Origin: Marinobacter bohaiensis
GTDB taxonomy: Bacteria; Pseudomonadota; Gammaproteobacteria; Pseudomonadales; Oleiphilaceae
DNA length: 64,000 bases
Direction of reading: 5' to 3'
Assembly: GCF_003258515.1 (NCBI RefSeq)
Contig: NZ_QGEH01000001.1
Span: forward strand, 1,984,001-2,048,000
Shown here: positions 15,531 through 24,828 of the stretch, one piece after another
Position numbering within the stretch: position 1 is the first letter of the stretch
Layout: the number at the start of each line of letters is the position of its first letter
Made by a program: the position numbers and the translations under genes
Notes under the pieces: model-generated
Seen by the model: only the letters and a program-made list of their open reading frames with translations
Database searches by the model: none
What the model was told of the DNA's origin: nothing

Positions 15531-18500
15531 ATGAGCAAGACGATTTCACCCGATAACGACACAACACTGCCCCGCGGCGCCGAGCTCGACGCCCGTTTCG
15601 CCGCCATGCCCCAACGCTACGTCGCCCGCATCCGCAAGACTCTGGCGCGGTGCAAGGGCAAGCCGGGAGCCAAGGAAATCGCGCGCATCGAGCGTTGGCT
15701 TGAGGAGGGCCCCGCCGAATTCGAGCGCCGGCAGAGCTTGCGTCCGTCAATCCGCTACCCGGAGGAACTGCCGGTTTCCGAACGGGTGGACGACATCCGC
15801 GCCGCGCTGGACGAGCACCAGGTGGTCATCATTGCCGGCGAAACCGGCTCCGGTAAAACCACCCAGATTCCCAAGATTTGCCTGGACGCCGGTCGTGGCA
15901 CCCGGGGCTTGATCGGCCATACCCAACCTCGCCGCATCGCGGCGCGTAGCGTCTCGTTCCGCATTGCCGAAGAAATCGGGGAAAGTGTCGGTAACCGCAT
16001 TGGCTACCAGGTGCGCTTCACGGACGTGACCAGCGAGAACTCCCTGGTCAAGGTCATGACGGATGGCATCCTGCTGTCCGAGATCCAGCACGACCGCTTT
16101 CTCGACGGCTACGACACCCTGATCATCGACGAGGCCCATGAGCGTAGCCTCAACATCGATTTCCTGCTGGGCTACCTGCGCAACCTGCTGCCCAAACGGC
16201 CGGACCTGAAGGTGATCATCACCTCCGCCACCATTGAGGTGGATCGCTTCAGCGCGTTCTTCAGCGATGCGCCCGTGATTGAAGTGTCCGGCCGCACCTA
16301 CCCGGTGGAGGTGCGTTATCGTCCGCTGGTCAGCGGCGACGACGACAAGGACCAGGGCTGGTCGGACGGCGTTGTGGAAGCACTGGAAGAAATCGAGGCC
16401 CACGAGCGCGAACAGGGGCAGCGACCGGGTGACGTGCTGATCTTCCTGCCCGGGGAACGGGAAATTCGCGATATGAGCAAGGCCCTGCGCCATGCGGACT
16501 TGCGGCACACCGAAGTGCTGCCGCTGTATTCGCGGCTCAGCGCGGGGGAACAGAATCGTATTTTCCAGGGGCACGCCGGGCGACGGATTGTGCTGTCCAC
16601 AAACGTGGCCGAGACGTCCCTGACGGTGCCGGGCATACGCTACGTCATCGACACCGGTGTGGCCCGTATCAGCCGCTACAGCGTGCGCTCCAAGATCCAG
16701 CGTCTGCCGGTGGAACCGGTGTCCCAGGCCAGCGCCAACCAGCGCAAGGGGCGCTGTGGCCGGGTGGCGCCGGGCATCTGCTTCCGGCTGTATGACGAAG
16801 CGGATTTCCTCAGCCGACCCGAGTACACCGATCCGGAGATCCTGCGCACCAACCTGGCGTCGGTCATCCTGCAGATGGCGGTGTCCGGACTGGGCGATAT
16901 CCGCAGCTTCCCGTTCCTGGAGCCGCCGGATAATCGCCTGGTCAACGACGGCTACAAGCTGCTCGAAGAGCTGGGCGCGGTCGATGGCAAGCGCAAGCTG
17001 ACCTCGCTGGGTCGCACCATGGCGCGACTACCGGTCGACCCCCGCCTGGCGCGGATGCTGGTGGCCGGCTCGGAACAGGGCAGTCTGGCGGAAGTGCTGG
17101 TGATCATTGCCGGCCTGAGTGTCCAGGACCCCCGCGAACGCCCGCAGGAAAAACAGCAGGCGGCGGACCAGGCGCACGCGCCGTTCAACGACAAGGAATC
17201 CGATTTTGTCACGCTGCTCAACCTCTGGAACTTCTACGAGGAACAGCGCCAGGAACTGTCCCAGAACCAGCTTCGCCGGCTGTGTCAGAAAACCTTCCTG
17301 TCCTACATGCGGATGCGCGAGTGGCGCGACATCCATCGCCAACTGACGTTGTTGTGCCGTGAGCAGAAGCTGACACTCAACCGCAAGACCGCCAGTTACG
17401 AGGCGTTGCACAAAGCGGTCCTGTCCGGTCTGCTGGGGCAGGTGGCCACCAAGTACGAGAAGCGCGAGTACCTGGCCACGCGCAATCGAAAGGTGACTCT
17501 GTTCCCGGGGTCGAAGGTCAGCAAGTCCGCTCCCAAGTGGGTTGTGGCTGCGGAAATTGTCGAGACCAGCCGCGTGTTTGCCCGCACCCTGGCTCGCATT
17601 GAGCCGGACTGGGTGGAACCGCTGGCCACGCATGTGGTCAAGCGCCATTACTTCGAGCCGCACTGGGAGCGCAAACGGGCCCAGGTAGTGGGCTTTGAGA
17701 AGGTGAGTCTCTACGGCCTGGACATTGTGCCGCGGCGGCGCATTGGCTACGACAAGGTGGACCCGGCCGAAGCCCGTCAGCTGTTCATCCGCCGCGCGCT
17801 GGTGGAAGGGGATTACAGTACCCGCGCGCCGTTCATCACCCGCAACCAGGCCATGCTGGAGACGGTCGAGGATCTGGAACGCCGCTCCCGCCGTCGCGAT
17901 CTGCTGGTGGACGAGGAAACCCTGGTGGCCTTCTACGACGAACGCCTGCCGGATACGGTGGTCAGCGGCCAGCATTTCGAAACCTGGTGGAAGGGGCTGT
18001 CCGCCGGTGAGCTGAAAGCGCTGGAACTGACCGAAGCCGATATCCTGCAGCGGGCGCCGGATGCGGGGCTGACCGACGACTACCCCGACGAGATGGAGTG
18101 GGAGGGGGTGCGCTACCCGCTCAGCTACGAGTTCGAACCCACCCGCAACGACGACGGGGTGACCCTGCAGGTGCCGCTGATGGCGCTCAAGCAGGTCCCG
18201 TCTCATCGGGTCGACTGGTTGGTCCCGGGATTGCTGCGGGAGAAGTGCATCCATCTGGTCAAGGCGTTGCCCAAGGCCATCCGCCGTAACTTTGTGCCGG
18301 TGCCGGATTTTGTCGACGCGGCCCTGGCCAACATGGCGCCGTCCAACGAGCCGCTAACCGAGAAACTGGCGGATCAACTGCGCCGCATGACCGGTGTGCG
18401 CATCGATCCCGAAGCCTGGTCGGAAGCCGAGCTGCCGTCCCATCTGCGCATGAATATCCGCGTGGTGGACGAGAAGGGCAAGGCACTGGCGGAGGGGCGT

Positions 18501-19445
18501 GACGTGACCGGTATCCAGTCCCGGCTGGAACGTCAGGCCGAGGAGGCGCTGTCCTCGCTGCCTGAGACGGATGACCAGCCGGAGTCGGAGCCCTCCGAAC
18601 TCTGGAGCTTCGGGAGCCTGCCGGTGTCTGTCGACACCGAGCGCAGCGGGATGCAGGTGCGGGTCTACCCGGCGCTGGAGGATCTGGGGCGCGAGGTCCG
18701 CCAGACCCGCTGCCTGGATCCGCTGACCGCCGAGCGTATGACCCGGCGTGGTGTGGCCCGGCTGATCATCAACCGCTTCGGCCGCACCCTGGAAGGCATC
18801 GAACGCAAACTGCCCGAGTTCAAACAGGCGGCGCTGTTGTTTGCACCGGTGGGCAAGGCGGAGATCCTGCGCGATGACCTGTTGCTGTCGAGCGCCATTG
18901 ATCACTTCCTGACCTCGACGCTGCCGCGTGACGCCGAGGCCTTCGACGCCGTGTTCGAGGCCGGGCGAGGGGATTTCATTCCCTTCCTGGAGCAGCGTAC
19001 CAAGCTGATGTACGGGATTCTCAAGCAGTACAACGGTCTGATGAAGCAGCTCAAGGGCAAGATTCCGCTGGCGCTGGCCAACAGTATGGCGGATGTGAAA
19101 TTTCAGCTGGCGCAATTGGTGTTCCCGGGTTTTCTGGTGGAGACGCCGGGAGTGTGGCTGCAGGAGTATCCCCGCTATCTGGAAGCGGTGGATCGCCGGC
19201 TTGAGAAGATGGCCCGGGAAATGGGGCGCGAACGGACCTTCCTGCACGAGTTCGACGGCCTCTGGTCGCGCTACGCCAAACGTCTCGAAGCCCACGACAA
19301 GCAGGGTGTCAGCGACCCGGAGCTGGAGCTGTATCGCTGGATGCTGGAGGAGTACCGGGTATCGTTTTTTGCCCAGCAGTTGGGCACGGCCGTGACGGTT
19401 TCCATCCAGCGCCTGGAACGGCAGTGGGAGAAAGTCAGCACCTGA
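15531..19445 (+). CDS. hrpA: ATP-dependent RNA helicase HrpA
   Basis: HrpA is a DEAH-box RNA helicase; in E. coli it has been tied to mRNA processing and rescue of stalled ribosomes. The 1304-residue length is normal. Walker A GETGSGKT is at 103-110, followed by QPRRIAARSVS, the DEAHERS box, the SATIEVDRF motif III and NQRKGRCGR motif VI. Helicase-associated and OB-like domains and a long DUF3418 C-terminal region follow. The start ATG has no strong ribosome site. It lies between fadD and the FabH-like gene, the same neighbourhood as in Pseudomonas. Confidence 0.96.
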   Translation: MSKTISPDNDTTLPRGAELDARFAAMPQRYVARIRKTLARCKGKPGAKEIARIERWLEEGPAEFERRQSLRPSIRYPEELPVSERVDDIRAALDEHQVVIIAGETGSGKTTQIPKICLDAGRGTRGLIGHTQPRRIAARSVSFRIAEEIGESVGNRIGYQVRFTDVTSENSLVKVMTDGILLSEIQHDRFLDGYDTLIIDEAHERSLNIDFLLGYLRNLLPKRPDLKVIITSATIEVDRFSAFFSDAPVIEVSGRTYPVEVRYRPLVSGDDDKDQGWSDGVVEALEEIEAHEREQGQRPGDVLIFLPGEREIRDMSKALRHADLRHTEVLPLYSRLSAGEQNRIFQGHAGRRIVLSTNVAETSLTVPGIRYVIDTGVARISRYSVRSKIQRLPVEPVSQASANQRKGRCGRVAPGICFRLYDEADFLSRPEYTDPEILRTNLASVILQMAVSGLGDIRSFPFLEPPDNRLVNDGYKLLEELGAVDGKRKLTSLGRTMARLPVDPRLARMLVAGSEQGSLAEVLVIIAGLSVQDPRERPQEKQQAADQAHAPFNDKESDFVTLLNLWNFYEEQRQELSQNQLRRLCQKTFLSYMRMREWRDIHRQLTLLCREQKLTLNRKTASYEALHKAVLSGLLGQVATKYEKREYLATRNRKVTLFPGSKVSKSAPKWVVAAEIVETSRVFARTLARIEPDWVEPLATHVVKRHYFEPHWERKRAQVVGFEKVSLYGLDIVPRRRIGYDKVDPAEARQLFIRRALVEGDYSTRAPFITRNQAMLETVEDLERRSRRRDLLVDEETLVAFYDERLPDTVVSGQHFETWWKGLSAGELKALELTEADILQRAPDAGLTDDYPDEMEWEGVRYPLSYEFEPTRNDDGVTLQVPLMALKQVPSHRVDWLVPGLLREKCIHLVKALPKAIRRNFVPVPDFVDAALANMAPSNEPLTEKLADQLRRMTGVRIDPEAWSEAELPSHLRMNIRVVDEKGKALAEGRDVTGIQSRLERQAEEALSSLPETDDQPESEPSELWSFGSLPVSVDTERSGMQVRVYPALEDLGREVRQTRCLDPLTAERMTRRGVARLIINRFGRTLEGIERKLPEFKQAALLFAPVGKAEILRDDLLLSSAIDHFLTSTLPRDAEAFDAVFEAGRGDFIPFLEQRTKLMYGILKQYNGLMKQLKGKIPLALANSMADVKFQLAQLVFPGFLVETPGVWLQEYPRYLEAVDRRLEKMAREMGRERTFLHEFDGLWSRYAKRLEAHDKQGVSDPELELYRWMLEEYRVSFFAQQLGTAVTVSIQRLERQWEKVST

Positions 19446-19590
19446 TCGGAGTCAACATCGACGGCTGATGCCGGAGAACCGGGAAGGGTGCCGTTGCCCT
19501 GCGCTGTGTTAGTATTTGGTGCAGACAACGATGCCGTGCCCGGTTGCCACCGGGCCGTGAAAAAGAACGAAACGAATTGTGGGGTTACAC

Positions 19591-20712
19591 GTGATCAAAG
19601 CCGTCATTAGCGGAACCGGACTCTATACGCCGCCAGCGACCATCGACAACGCCGAGCTGGTCGACGCCTTCAACGCCTATGTGGAGCTGTTCAACCGGGA
19701 GCACGCTGATGAGATCGAGCGTGGCGAGTGTGAGGCTCTGCAGCCGTCGTCGCCGGAGTTCATTGAGAAGGCGTCCGGTATCAAGCGGCGCCATGTCATC
19801 GACCGGGAAGGCATCCTGGACCCGAACCGCCTGTGCCCCTCGATTCCCGACCGCAGCAACGACGAGCCCAGCGTCCAGTGCGAAATGGGCCTGGCGGCCG
19901 CTCGCGAGGCGCTGCAGCAGGCCGGCCGCGAAGCCTCCGACGTGGACGCGGTGATCGTCGCCTGTTCAAACATGCAGCGGCCGTACCCGGCCATTTCCAT
20001 CGAACTGCAGGCGGCCCTGGGCATCGACGGCTTTGCCTACGACGTCAACGTCGCCTGCAGCTCCGCCACCTTCGGTTTGCAGGCCGCTGCCAACGCCGTT
20101 GAAACCGGCAGTGCCAATGCGGTGCTGGTGGTCAGTCCGGAGATCTGTTCCGGGCACCTCAACTTCCGCGACCGGGACAGCCATTTCATCTTCGGCGATG
20201 CCTGCACCGCGATCCTGGTGGAACGGTCCGATCGTGTGGCCGAAGGGCAGGGCTTTGACGTCCTCGGCACCCGTCTCAAGACACAGTTTTCCAATAATAT
20301 CCGCAACAACTTTGGTTTTCTGAACCGGGCGGACGAGTCCGGAGTGGGGCAGCCGGACAAGCTGTTTATCCAGCAGGGCCGCAAGGTGTTCAAGGAGGTT
20401 TCCCCGCTGGTGGCGGAAACCATCCAGGCGCATCTGGCCGACCAGCAACTGGCGCCGGAGAACCTGACGCGGATGTGGCTGCATCAGGCCAATCTCAACA
20501 TGAATCAGTTGATTGCCAAACGGGTTCTGGGCCGGGACGCGACCATCGAGGAGGCGCCGGTGATCCTGGACGAATACGCCAACACGAGTTCCGCTGGCTC
20601 CATCATCGCCTTCCATCTGCACCACGATGGACTGTCCAGCGGCGACCTGGGCGTGATCTGTTCGTTTGGCGCCGGTTATTCGATCGGCAGCGTGATCGTT
20701 CGCAAACGCTGA
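19591..20712 (+). CDS. Beta-ketoacyl-ACP synthase III family protein (PA3286-like)
   Basis: The 373-residue product is a FabH-type thiolase-fold enzyme. The active-site cysteine is C156 (NVACSSATFG); the histidine lies in WLHQANLNM and the asparagine in EYANTSSAGS. It closely resembles Pseudomonas PA3286, reported to condense medium-chain acyl-CoA from beta-oxidation with malonyl-ACP and so shunt it into fatty acid synthesis; the same role here is inference. It is longer than housekeeping FabH (about 317 residues). I chose GTG at 19591, which gives MIKAVISGTGLY and the expected length, with GGGG six bases upstream; GTG at 19579 is the alternative. A strong bidirectional terminator follows. 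Confidence 0.88.
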   Translation: MIKAVISGTGLYTPPATIDNAELVDAFNAYVELFNREHADEIERGECEALQPSSPEFIEKASGIKRRHVIDREGILDPNRLCPSIPDRSNDEPSVQCEMGLAAAREALQQAGREASDVDAVIVACSNMQRPYPAISIELQAALGIDGFAYDVNVACSSATFGLQAAANAVETGSANAVLVVSPEICSGHLNFRDRDSHFIFGDACTAILVERSDRVAEGQGFDVLGTRLKTQFSNNIRNNFGFLNRADESGVGQPDKLFIQQGRKVFKEVSPLVAETIQAHLADQQLAPENLTRMWLHQANLNMNQLIAKRVLGRDATIEEAPVILDEYANTSSAGSIIAFHLHHDGLSSGDLGVICSFGAGYSIGSVIVRKR

Positions 20713-20724
20713 GCTGGACGTCAG

Positions 20725-20760
20725 GTAAGAAACCCGCCGATGGCGGGTTTCTTACGTTTG
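20725..20760. terminator. Bidirectional terminator between convergent genes
   Basis: GTAAGAAACCCGCC (20725-20738) and GGCGGGTTTCTTAC (20742-20755) form a perfect 14-bp stem with a three-base loop. A/T-rich arms on both sides allow it to serve the FabH-like gene on the plus strand and the thioesterase gene on the minus strand. Confidence 0.85.
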
Positions 20761-20790
20761 GCGTGAGGTGCGCCATAAAGGTTGCCGGCG

Positions 20791-21204
20791 TCAGGCGGAT
20801 GACGCGGCGTAGCTGCGAAGCTTATCGGGCAGTGGCGCTGAGCGTCGCGTCGAATGGTCGAACCAGACGATCTTGGCGTAGCCTTCCGAGTACCGCTCCC
20901 CGGATTCGCTGTCGACCAGTTCGTACCAGGTTTCCAGGCTGGTGTTACCTGCCTTGCCGGCGTAGGTTTTGACGGTCACCGCCGCCGGGTAGGTGAGTTC
21001 CCGGAGAAAGGTGGCGCTGGTCTTGATGATGACCGGGCCGGTGCCGTCCGGCAGGTCGCGCATGCCGATCGAGCCCAGCCAGGTGATACGGGCTTCTTCA
21101 AAAAAGCGGAAATAGACCGTATTGTTGGCGTGCCCGTAGGCATCCATATCGCCCCAGCGCAGGGAGAGGTCCAGGCTATGGACCAGGTTTCCAGGTTCTG
21201 ACAT
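20791..21204 (-). CDS. Acyl-CoA thioesterase, 4HBT/YbgC type
   Basis: The 137-residue product is a single hot-dog domain of the 4-hydroxybenzoyl-CoA thioesterase class. The signature RWGDMDAYGHANNTVYFRFFEEAR contains the catalytic Asp and the conserved histidine and asparagine. Family members hydrolyse acyl-CoA thioesters; chain length specificity cannot be read from the sequence. No signal peptide is present, so it is cytoplasmic. It converges on the FabH-like gene and diverges from mlaA. The surrounding acyl-CoA genes (fadD, phaJ, FabH-like) suggest a role in acyl-CoA balance. Confidence 0.85.
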   Translation of the reverse strand: MSEPGNLVHSLDLSLRWGDMDAYGHANNTVYFRFFEEARITWLGSIGMRDLPDGTGPVIIKTSATFLRELTYPAAVTVKTYAGKAGNTSLETWYELVDSESGERYSEGYAKIVWFDHSTRRSAPLPDKLRSYAASSA

Positions 21205-21322
21205 CGAGTCTGTCCTCAGTCGGAGCTTGTGCGTTCAATCGTGAGAAATGCGGATGACCGCTCTCGTTCAGGCGGGTTATTTTCAGCGAAACTTTTTACA
21301 TGTCAAAACATCAGGAAGCTAA

Positions 21323-22087
21323 ATGAAGATCCCGAAGCTGTTCACCCGCTCACGGAAGGCGCGCCAGGCCGCTGTGCTCCTGGCCCTGTTGGGTGCCGGT
21401 CCGCTGGCGGCGCAGGAAGGTTCCGCCAGTGCCGACGAGAGGGATCCCTGGGAAGGCTGGAACCGTGGCGTTTACGCATTCAATGAGTTCGTCGATGACT
21501 GGTTCCTGCGTCCGGTGGCCGAAGGCTATCGCTTCATAACGCCGGATTTTGTCGATGCCGGCGTCACCAACTTCTTCACCAACCTGGGTGAGCTGAACAA
21601 CTTCGTCAACAGCGTACTGCAGCTGAAGGGGGAGTCCGCAGTGGTGGCGCTGGGGCGTTTCACCTACAACACCACCTTCGGGCTGGGTGGCCTGATTGAC
21701 GTGGGGACGGCCTTCGGTCTGCCCGAGCGTCCGGAAGATCTGGGACAGACCCTGGGCTACTGGGGCGTGAACAGCGGGCCGTATATGGTGCTGCCGTTCC
21801 TGGGGCCGTCGAGCGCCCGCGACTTTGGCGGCCTCGCCGGCGACCTGACGGTCATGCCCAGCACCTGGGACTACATCGAGTCACCGGAGAACTACTACCT
21901 GCGCGGTGTTCAGGTGGTCGATGTGCGCGCCGACCTGATTCCGGCGGAAGGCTTTATTTCCGGTGACAGCTACACCTTTATCCGGAACGCCTACCTGCAG
22001 CGGCGTGAATTCCTGATCAATGATGGCAAGGTCGAGTCCGATCCCTTCGCCAATGATGATGAAGATCTGATGCTCGATGATTTCTAG
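21323..22087 (+). CDS. mlaA: MlaA/VacJ family outer membrane lipid asymmetry protein
   Basis: MlaA removes phospholipids from the outer leaflet of the outer membrane and passes them to MlaC. The 254-residue product has the family pattern DPWEGWNRGVYAFNEFVDDWFLRPVAEGY, NFFTNLGELNNFVNSVLQ, and GPYMVLPFLGPSSARDFGG. Odd point: the N-terminal signal sequence (AAVLLALLGAGPLAAQEG) has no cysteine, and the protein contains none, so it cannot be a classical lipoprotein as in E. coli; it should be cut by signal peptidase I. AGGAAG precedes the ATG. It lies apart from other mla genes, which is usual. Confidence 0.93.
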   Translation: MKIPKLFTRSRKARQAAVLLALLGAGPLAAQEGSASADERDPWEGWNRGVYAFNEFVDDWFLRPVAEGYRFITPDFVDAGVTNFFTNLGELNNFVNSVLQLKGESAVVALGRFTYNTTFGLGGLIDVGTAFGLPERPEDLGQTLGYWGVNSGPYMVLPFLGPSSARDFGGLAGDLTVMPSTWDYIESPENYYLRGVQVVDVRADLIPAEGFISGDSYTFIRNAYLQRREFLINDGKVESDPFANDDEDLMLDDF

Positions 22088-22164
22088 GCCGCACTGAAAC
22101 GCTCTTGTCGGAGTCGGTCGCCGCTCCGTTGCAAGGGTGCCAGGCGCGAGGGCGGACCAGGTTT

Positions 22165-22209
22165 CCGTTGGCCCGGATGGTGGGTGCCCGTTGGTCCGGA
22201 TGGTGGGTG
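22165..22209 (+). repeat. Tandem 22-bp repeat upstream of gspA
   Basis: Two 22-base copies with one mismatch, at 22165-22186 and 22188-22209, are set one base apart (period 23). Each ends in CCGGATGGTGGGTG. The second copy runs into the -35 element of the proposed gspA promoter. They could be a duplicated regulator site or a recent duplication. Confidence 0.75.
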
Positions 22210-22236
22210 ACAGTGATCAGACCCTGGCGGTATTAT
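22207..22236 (+). promoter_or_regulatory. Candidate gspA promoter
   Basis: GTGACA at 22207-22212 and TATTAT at 22231-22236 are 18 bases apart, each one base from consensus. They lie about 42 bases ahead of the gspA start codon and overlap the second copy of the tandem repeat. Confidence 0.5.
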
Positions 22237-22277
22237 ACGGGCTTGCCGGCAATATCCTGTGACCTGACTGGACTTCC

Positions 22278-24044
22278 ATGTACTACGACTTTTTCGGCTT
22301 TCGGGAACCGCCGTTTTCGATTGCGCCCGATCCGCGCTATCTCTATCTCAGCGAGCGGCACAAGGAAGCGCTGGCCCATCTGATGTATGGGGTTCAGGGG
22401 CAGGGTGGTTTTATCGTCATCACCGGTGAAGTCGGTACGGGCAAGACCACGGTCTGCCGCTGCTTTATCGAGAACGTGCCCGAGCACGTCGACATCGCGC
22501 TGATCCTCAATCCCCGGCTCTCTGCCCGTGAACTGCTGTCCAGCATCTGCGACGAGCTGGGTATTCCGCACGCGTCGGCCTGCAGCATCAAGCGCCTCAA
22601 TGATCTGATCAACCATCACCTGCTGGAGGCCCATGCCAACGGTCGCCACCAGGTGTTGATTATCGACGAGGCCCAGAATCTCTCCGCCGACGTGTTGGAG
22701 CAACTGCGCCTGCTGACCAACCTGGAGACCGCCGAAAAGAAGCTGCTGCAGATCGTGCTGCTGGGCCAGCCGGAACTGCAGGAAATGCTCGATACCCGGG
22801 AGCTGCGCCAGCTCTCGCAGCGAATCACCGCCCGCTATCACCTCGATGGTATTGGCCGTGAGGAATTGCCCGCCTACCTGCGTTATCGCCTCAGCGTAGC
22901 CGGACAGCGCAGCGAGTTCTTTACCTTGCCGCGAATGAATCAGCTGTACCGGCTCAGCGGCGGTATTCCACGGGTGATCAACCTGATCTGCGACCGGGCG
23001 TTGCTGGGGGCCTATTCCGAGGGAACCCACCACGTGGGGCGTGACCACATCGCACAGGCGGCGCGTGAGGTGTTGGGCAAGCAGCGCGGTGGCAGAACCC
23101 GGCGGCGGGTAAAGCTGGGTTATGCGGCCTTTGCCGCCATGGTCCTGATGCTGGCGATCTTTCTCGGCTGGCACCTGGTCGACCCGCTGAGCCCCGGGGC
23201 GGAACCGGTCGCCAAAAGCGGCGAGGTTCAGCGCGAGGCCGAAAATGAGCCGGAAACGCCGCCGGCCCCGGAAATCAGCCAGACCGAGCCCGGTCCGGAA
23301 CCTGATGAAGCAACCACGGATATCGAACCGACCGCGGAGTCAGGCGACCAGCCCTTTGCTGCGGCGAATGAGACGGCGGTTCAGGATGACACTGTGCCTG
23401 CCAACTGGCTGTCGCTGATGGAAAACGGGGGCGCCGATCAGACTACGGCCTATCGTGAACTTTTCTCCCGTTGGGGGTTTGACTACAAATCGGCGTCCTA
23501 TCCCTATGCCTGCGATTTTGCCGAAACCGTCGGCCTGCGCTGCCTGCACCGCCAGGGTAACTGGCGCAGCATCCGTCAGTTGAATCGGCCGGTTGTGTTG
23601 CGGCTGTTCGACGACAAGGGGCGCGCCCGTTTCGCCACCCTGATATCGCTGGATGGCGGGCAGGCCAGCCTGGTCATAGGTGAGGAGACGCTGCGTATGT
23701 CGTCGGAACGGGTCGACCGTTACTGGCTGGGTGATTACTCCCTGGTCTGGCGGTTGCCGCCCTACGAATCGCCTCTGGTGCCGGCTCAGGAGGCGGTCAG
23801 CCCCGAAGCCTGGTTGAGCTCAAAGCTGATGGAACTGATCAGTACCCTGGAAAGCAATGTGTCGCGCCAGGATGAGTTGATGGCCGCCAGCCTGCACGAC
23901 CAGATCGTCTGGTACCAGTCGCTCAAGGGGCTGATCCCGGACGGCATCGCCGGCGCCAAGACCCTGATCCAGATGAACTCCGACCTGTATCCGTCCATCC
24001 CGCGCCTGTCGCCGGCGCGACGACAGACCGCCGAGGTGAAGTGA
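22278..24044 (+). CDS. gspA: General secretion pathway protein A (ExeA-like AAA ATPase)
   Basis: GspA/ExeA is an inner membrane ATPase with a periplasmic peptidoglycan-binding end; with GspB it helps place the type II secretin through the cell wall. The 588-residue product starts with the family motif MYYDFFGFREPPFSIAPDP. Walker A GEVGTGKT is at 50-57 and Walker B is LIIDEAQNLS. A transmembrane helix lies near 278-298 (FAAMVLMLAIFLGWHL). The periplasmic part ends with a peptidoglycan-binding-like repeat (LKGLIPDGIAGAKTLIQM). gspB follows five bases downstream. No other type II secretion gene is in the window, so the pair is detached from any gsp cluster here. Confidence 0.92.
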   Translation: MYYDFFGFREPPFSIAPDPRYLYLSERHKEALAHLMYGVQGQGGFIVITGEVGTGKTTVCRCFIENVPEHVDIALILNPRLSARELLSSICDELGIPHASACSIKRLNDLINHHLLEAHANGRHQVLIIDEAQNLSADVLEQLRLLTNLETAEKKLLQIVLLGQPELQEMLDTRELRQLSQRITARYHLDGIGREELPAYLRYRLSVAGQRSEFFTLPRMNQLYRLSGGIPRVINLICDRALLGAYSEGTHHVGRDHIAQAAREVLGKQRGGRTRRRVKLGYAAFAAMVLMLAIFLGWHLVDPLSPGAEPVAKSGEVQREAENEPETPPAPEISQTEPGPEPDEATTDIEPTAESGDQPFAAANETAVQDDTVPANWLSLMENGGADQTTAYRELFSRWGFDYKSASYPYACDFAETVGLRCLHRQGNWRSIRQLNRPVVLRLFDDKGRARFATLISLDGGQASLVIGEETLRMSSERVDRYWLGDYSLVWRLPPYESPLVPAQEAVSPEAWLSSKLMELISTLESNVSRQDELMAASLHDQIVWYQSLKGLIPDGIAGAKTLIQMNSDLYPSIPRLSPARRQTAEVK

Positions 24045-24048
24045 CGCT

Positions 24049-24828
24049 ATGTCCTATATCCTCGACGCGTTGCGCAAATCGGAGAGCGACCGACAGCAGG
24101 GGCGGGTGCCCGACCTGGCCCAGTCGGTGCAGATGATCCACAAACCCAGACGCCGCCGCATTCCGGTGGGCGTGTGGGTGGCCCTGGCCCTGCTGGTCAA
24201 CGCAGCCGTACTGGCGGCGGTTTTCTGGCCGGGCAGCGGGCGCCATGCCGACCAGCCGGCGGCATCGACACCGGTGACCCAGCCCACACCGGCCGAGGTA
24301 GCGTCTGAGTCGCCACCCACGCCGTCTCCGGAAAGGACGGCGTCCGATAAGCCGGCTGAACCCGCGCCCGCGCCGGAACCGGTGGCGGAGACCGTTGCGC
24401 CGGCCGATCCCCAGCCGGGACCGGCAACGAACTACGCCGAAGACGTCTACCCCGAAGCCGATGAGGCGGTTCCGGCAACCCGCCGGGCGACGCTTATCGT
24501 GCCGAACCGGGCGGCGGTTTCCGAATCCGAAGGGGACGCCTTTGAGCAGGCCCCGACCTTTGATTTTGCCGACGGTCCGCCCGTCGAACACCTGGTGGAG
24601 AAACCCTTGTCATTCCAGCGCAAGATTCCTGACCTGCGCTTCAGCAGTCATATCTATGCTTCCGATCCGGCCGCTCGTCGGGTCATGATCAACGACAATT
24701 ACCTGCGCCCCGGGGATTCCTTTTCCGGCATCCGGGTGGAGGCGATCACCTCCGACGGCGTGGTGCTCAGTGCTTACGGTGAGACCTTCCGCGTCGGCGT
24801 GGTCCGTGATTGGGTCAGTCCGCGCTGA
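24049..24828 (+). CDS. gspB: General secretion pathway protein B
   Basis: The 259-residue product carries the GspB N-terminus MSYILDALRKSESDRQQGRVPDL, a conserved family tag. A single transmembrane helix spans about 40-60 and is preceded by KPRRRR. A proline- and alanine-rich periplasmic linker follows, and the C-terminal domain (about 180-259) has the beta-rich MINDNYLRPGDSFSGIRVEAI pattern of GspB/PilP-like folds. GspB pairs with GspA in the inner membrane. Only five bases separate it from gspA, and its stop overlaps the dinG ATG by one base. Confidence 0.9.
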   Translation: MSYILDALRKSESDRQQGRVPDLAQSVQMIHKPRRRRIPVGVWVALALLVNAAVLAAVFWPGSGRHADQPAASTPVTQPTPAEVASESPPTPSPERTASDKPAEPAPAPEPVAETVAPADPQPGPATNYAEDVYPEADEAVPATRRATLIVPNRAAVSESEGDAFEQAPTFDFADGPPVEHLVEKPLSFQRKIPDLRFSSHIYASDPAARRVMINDNYLRPGDSFSGIRVEAITSDGVVLSAYGETFRVGVVRDWVSPR

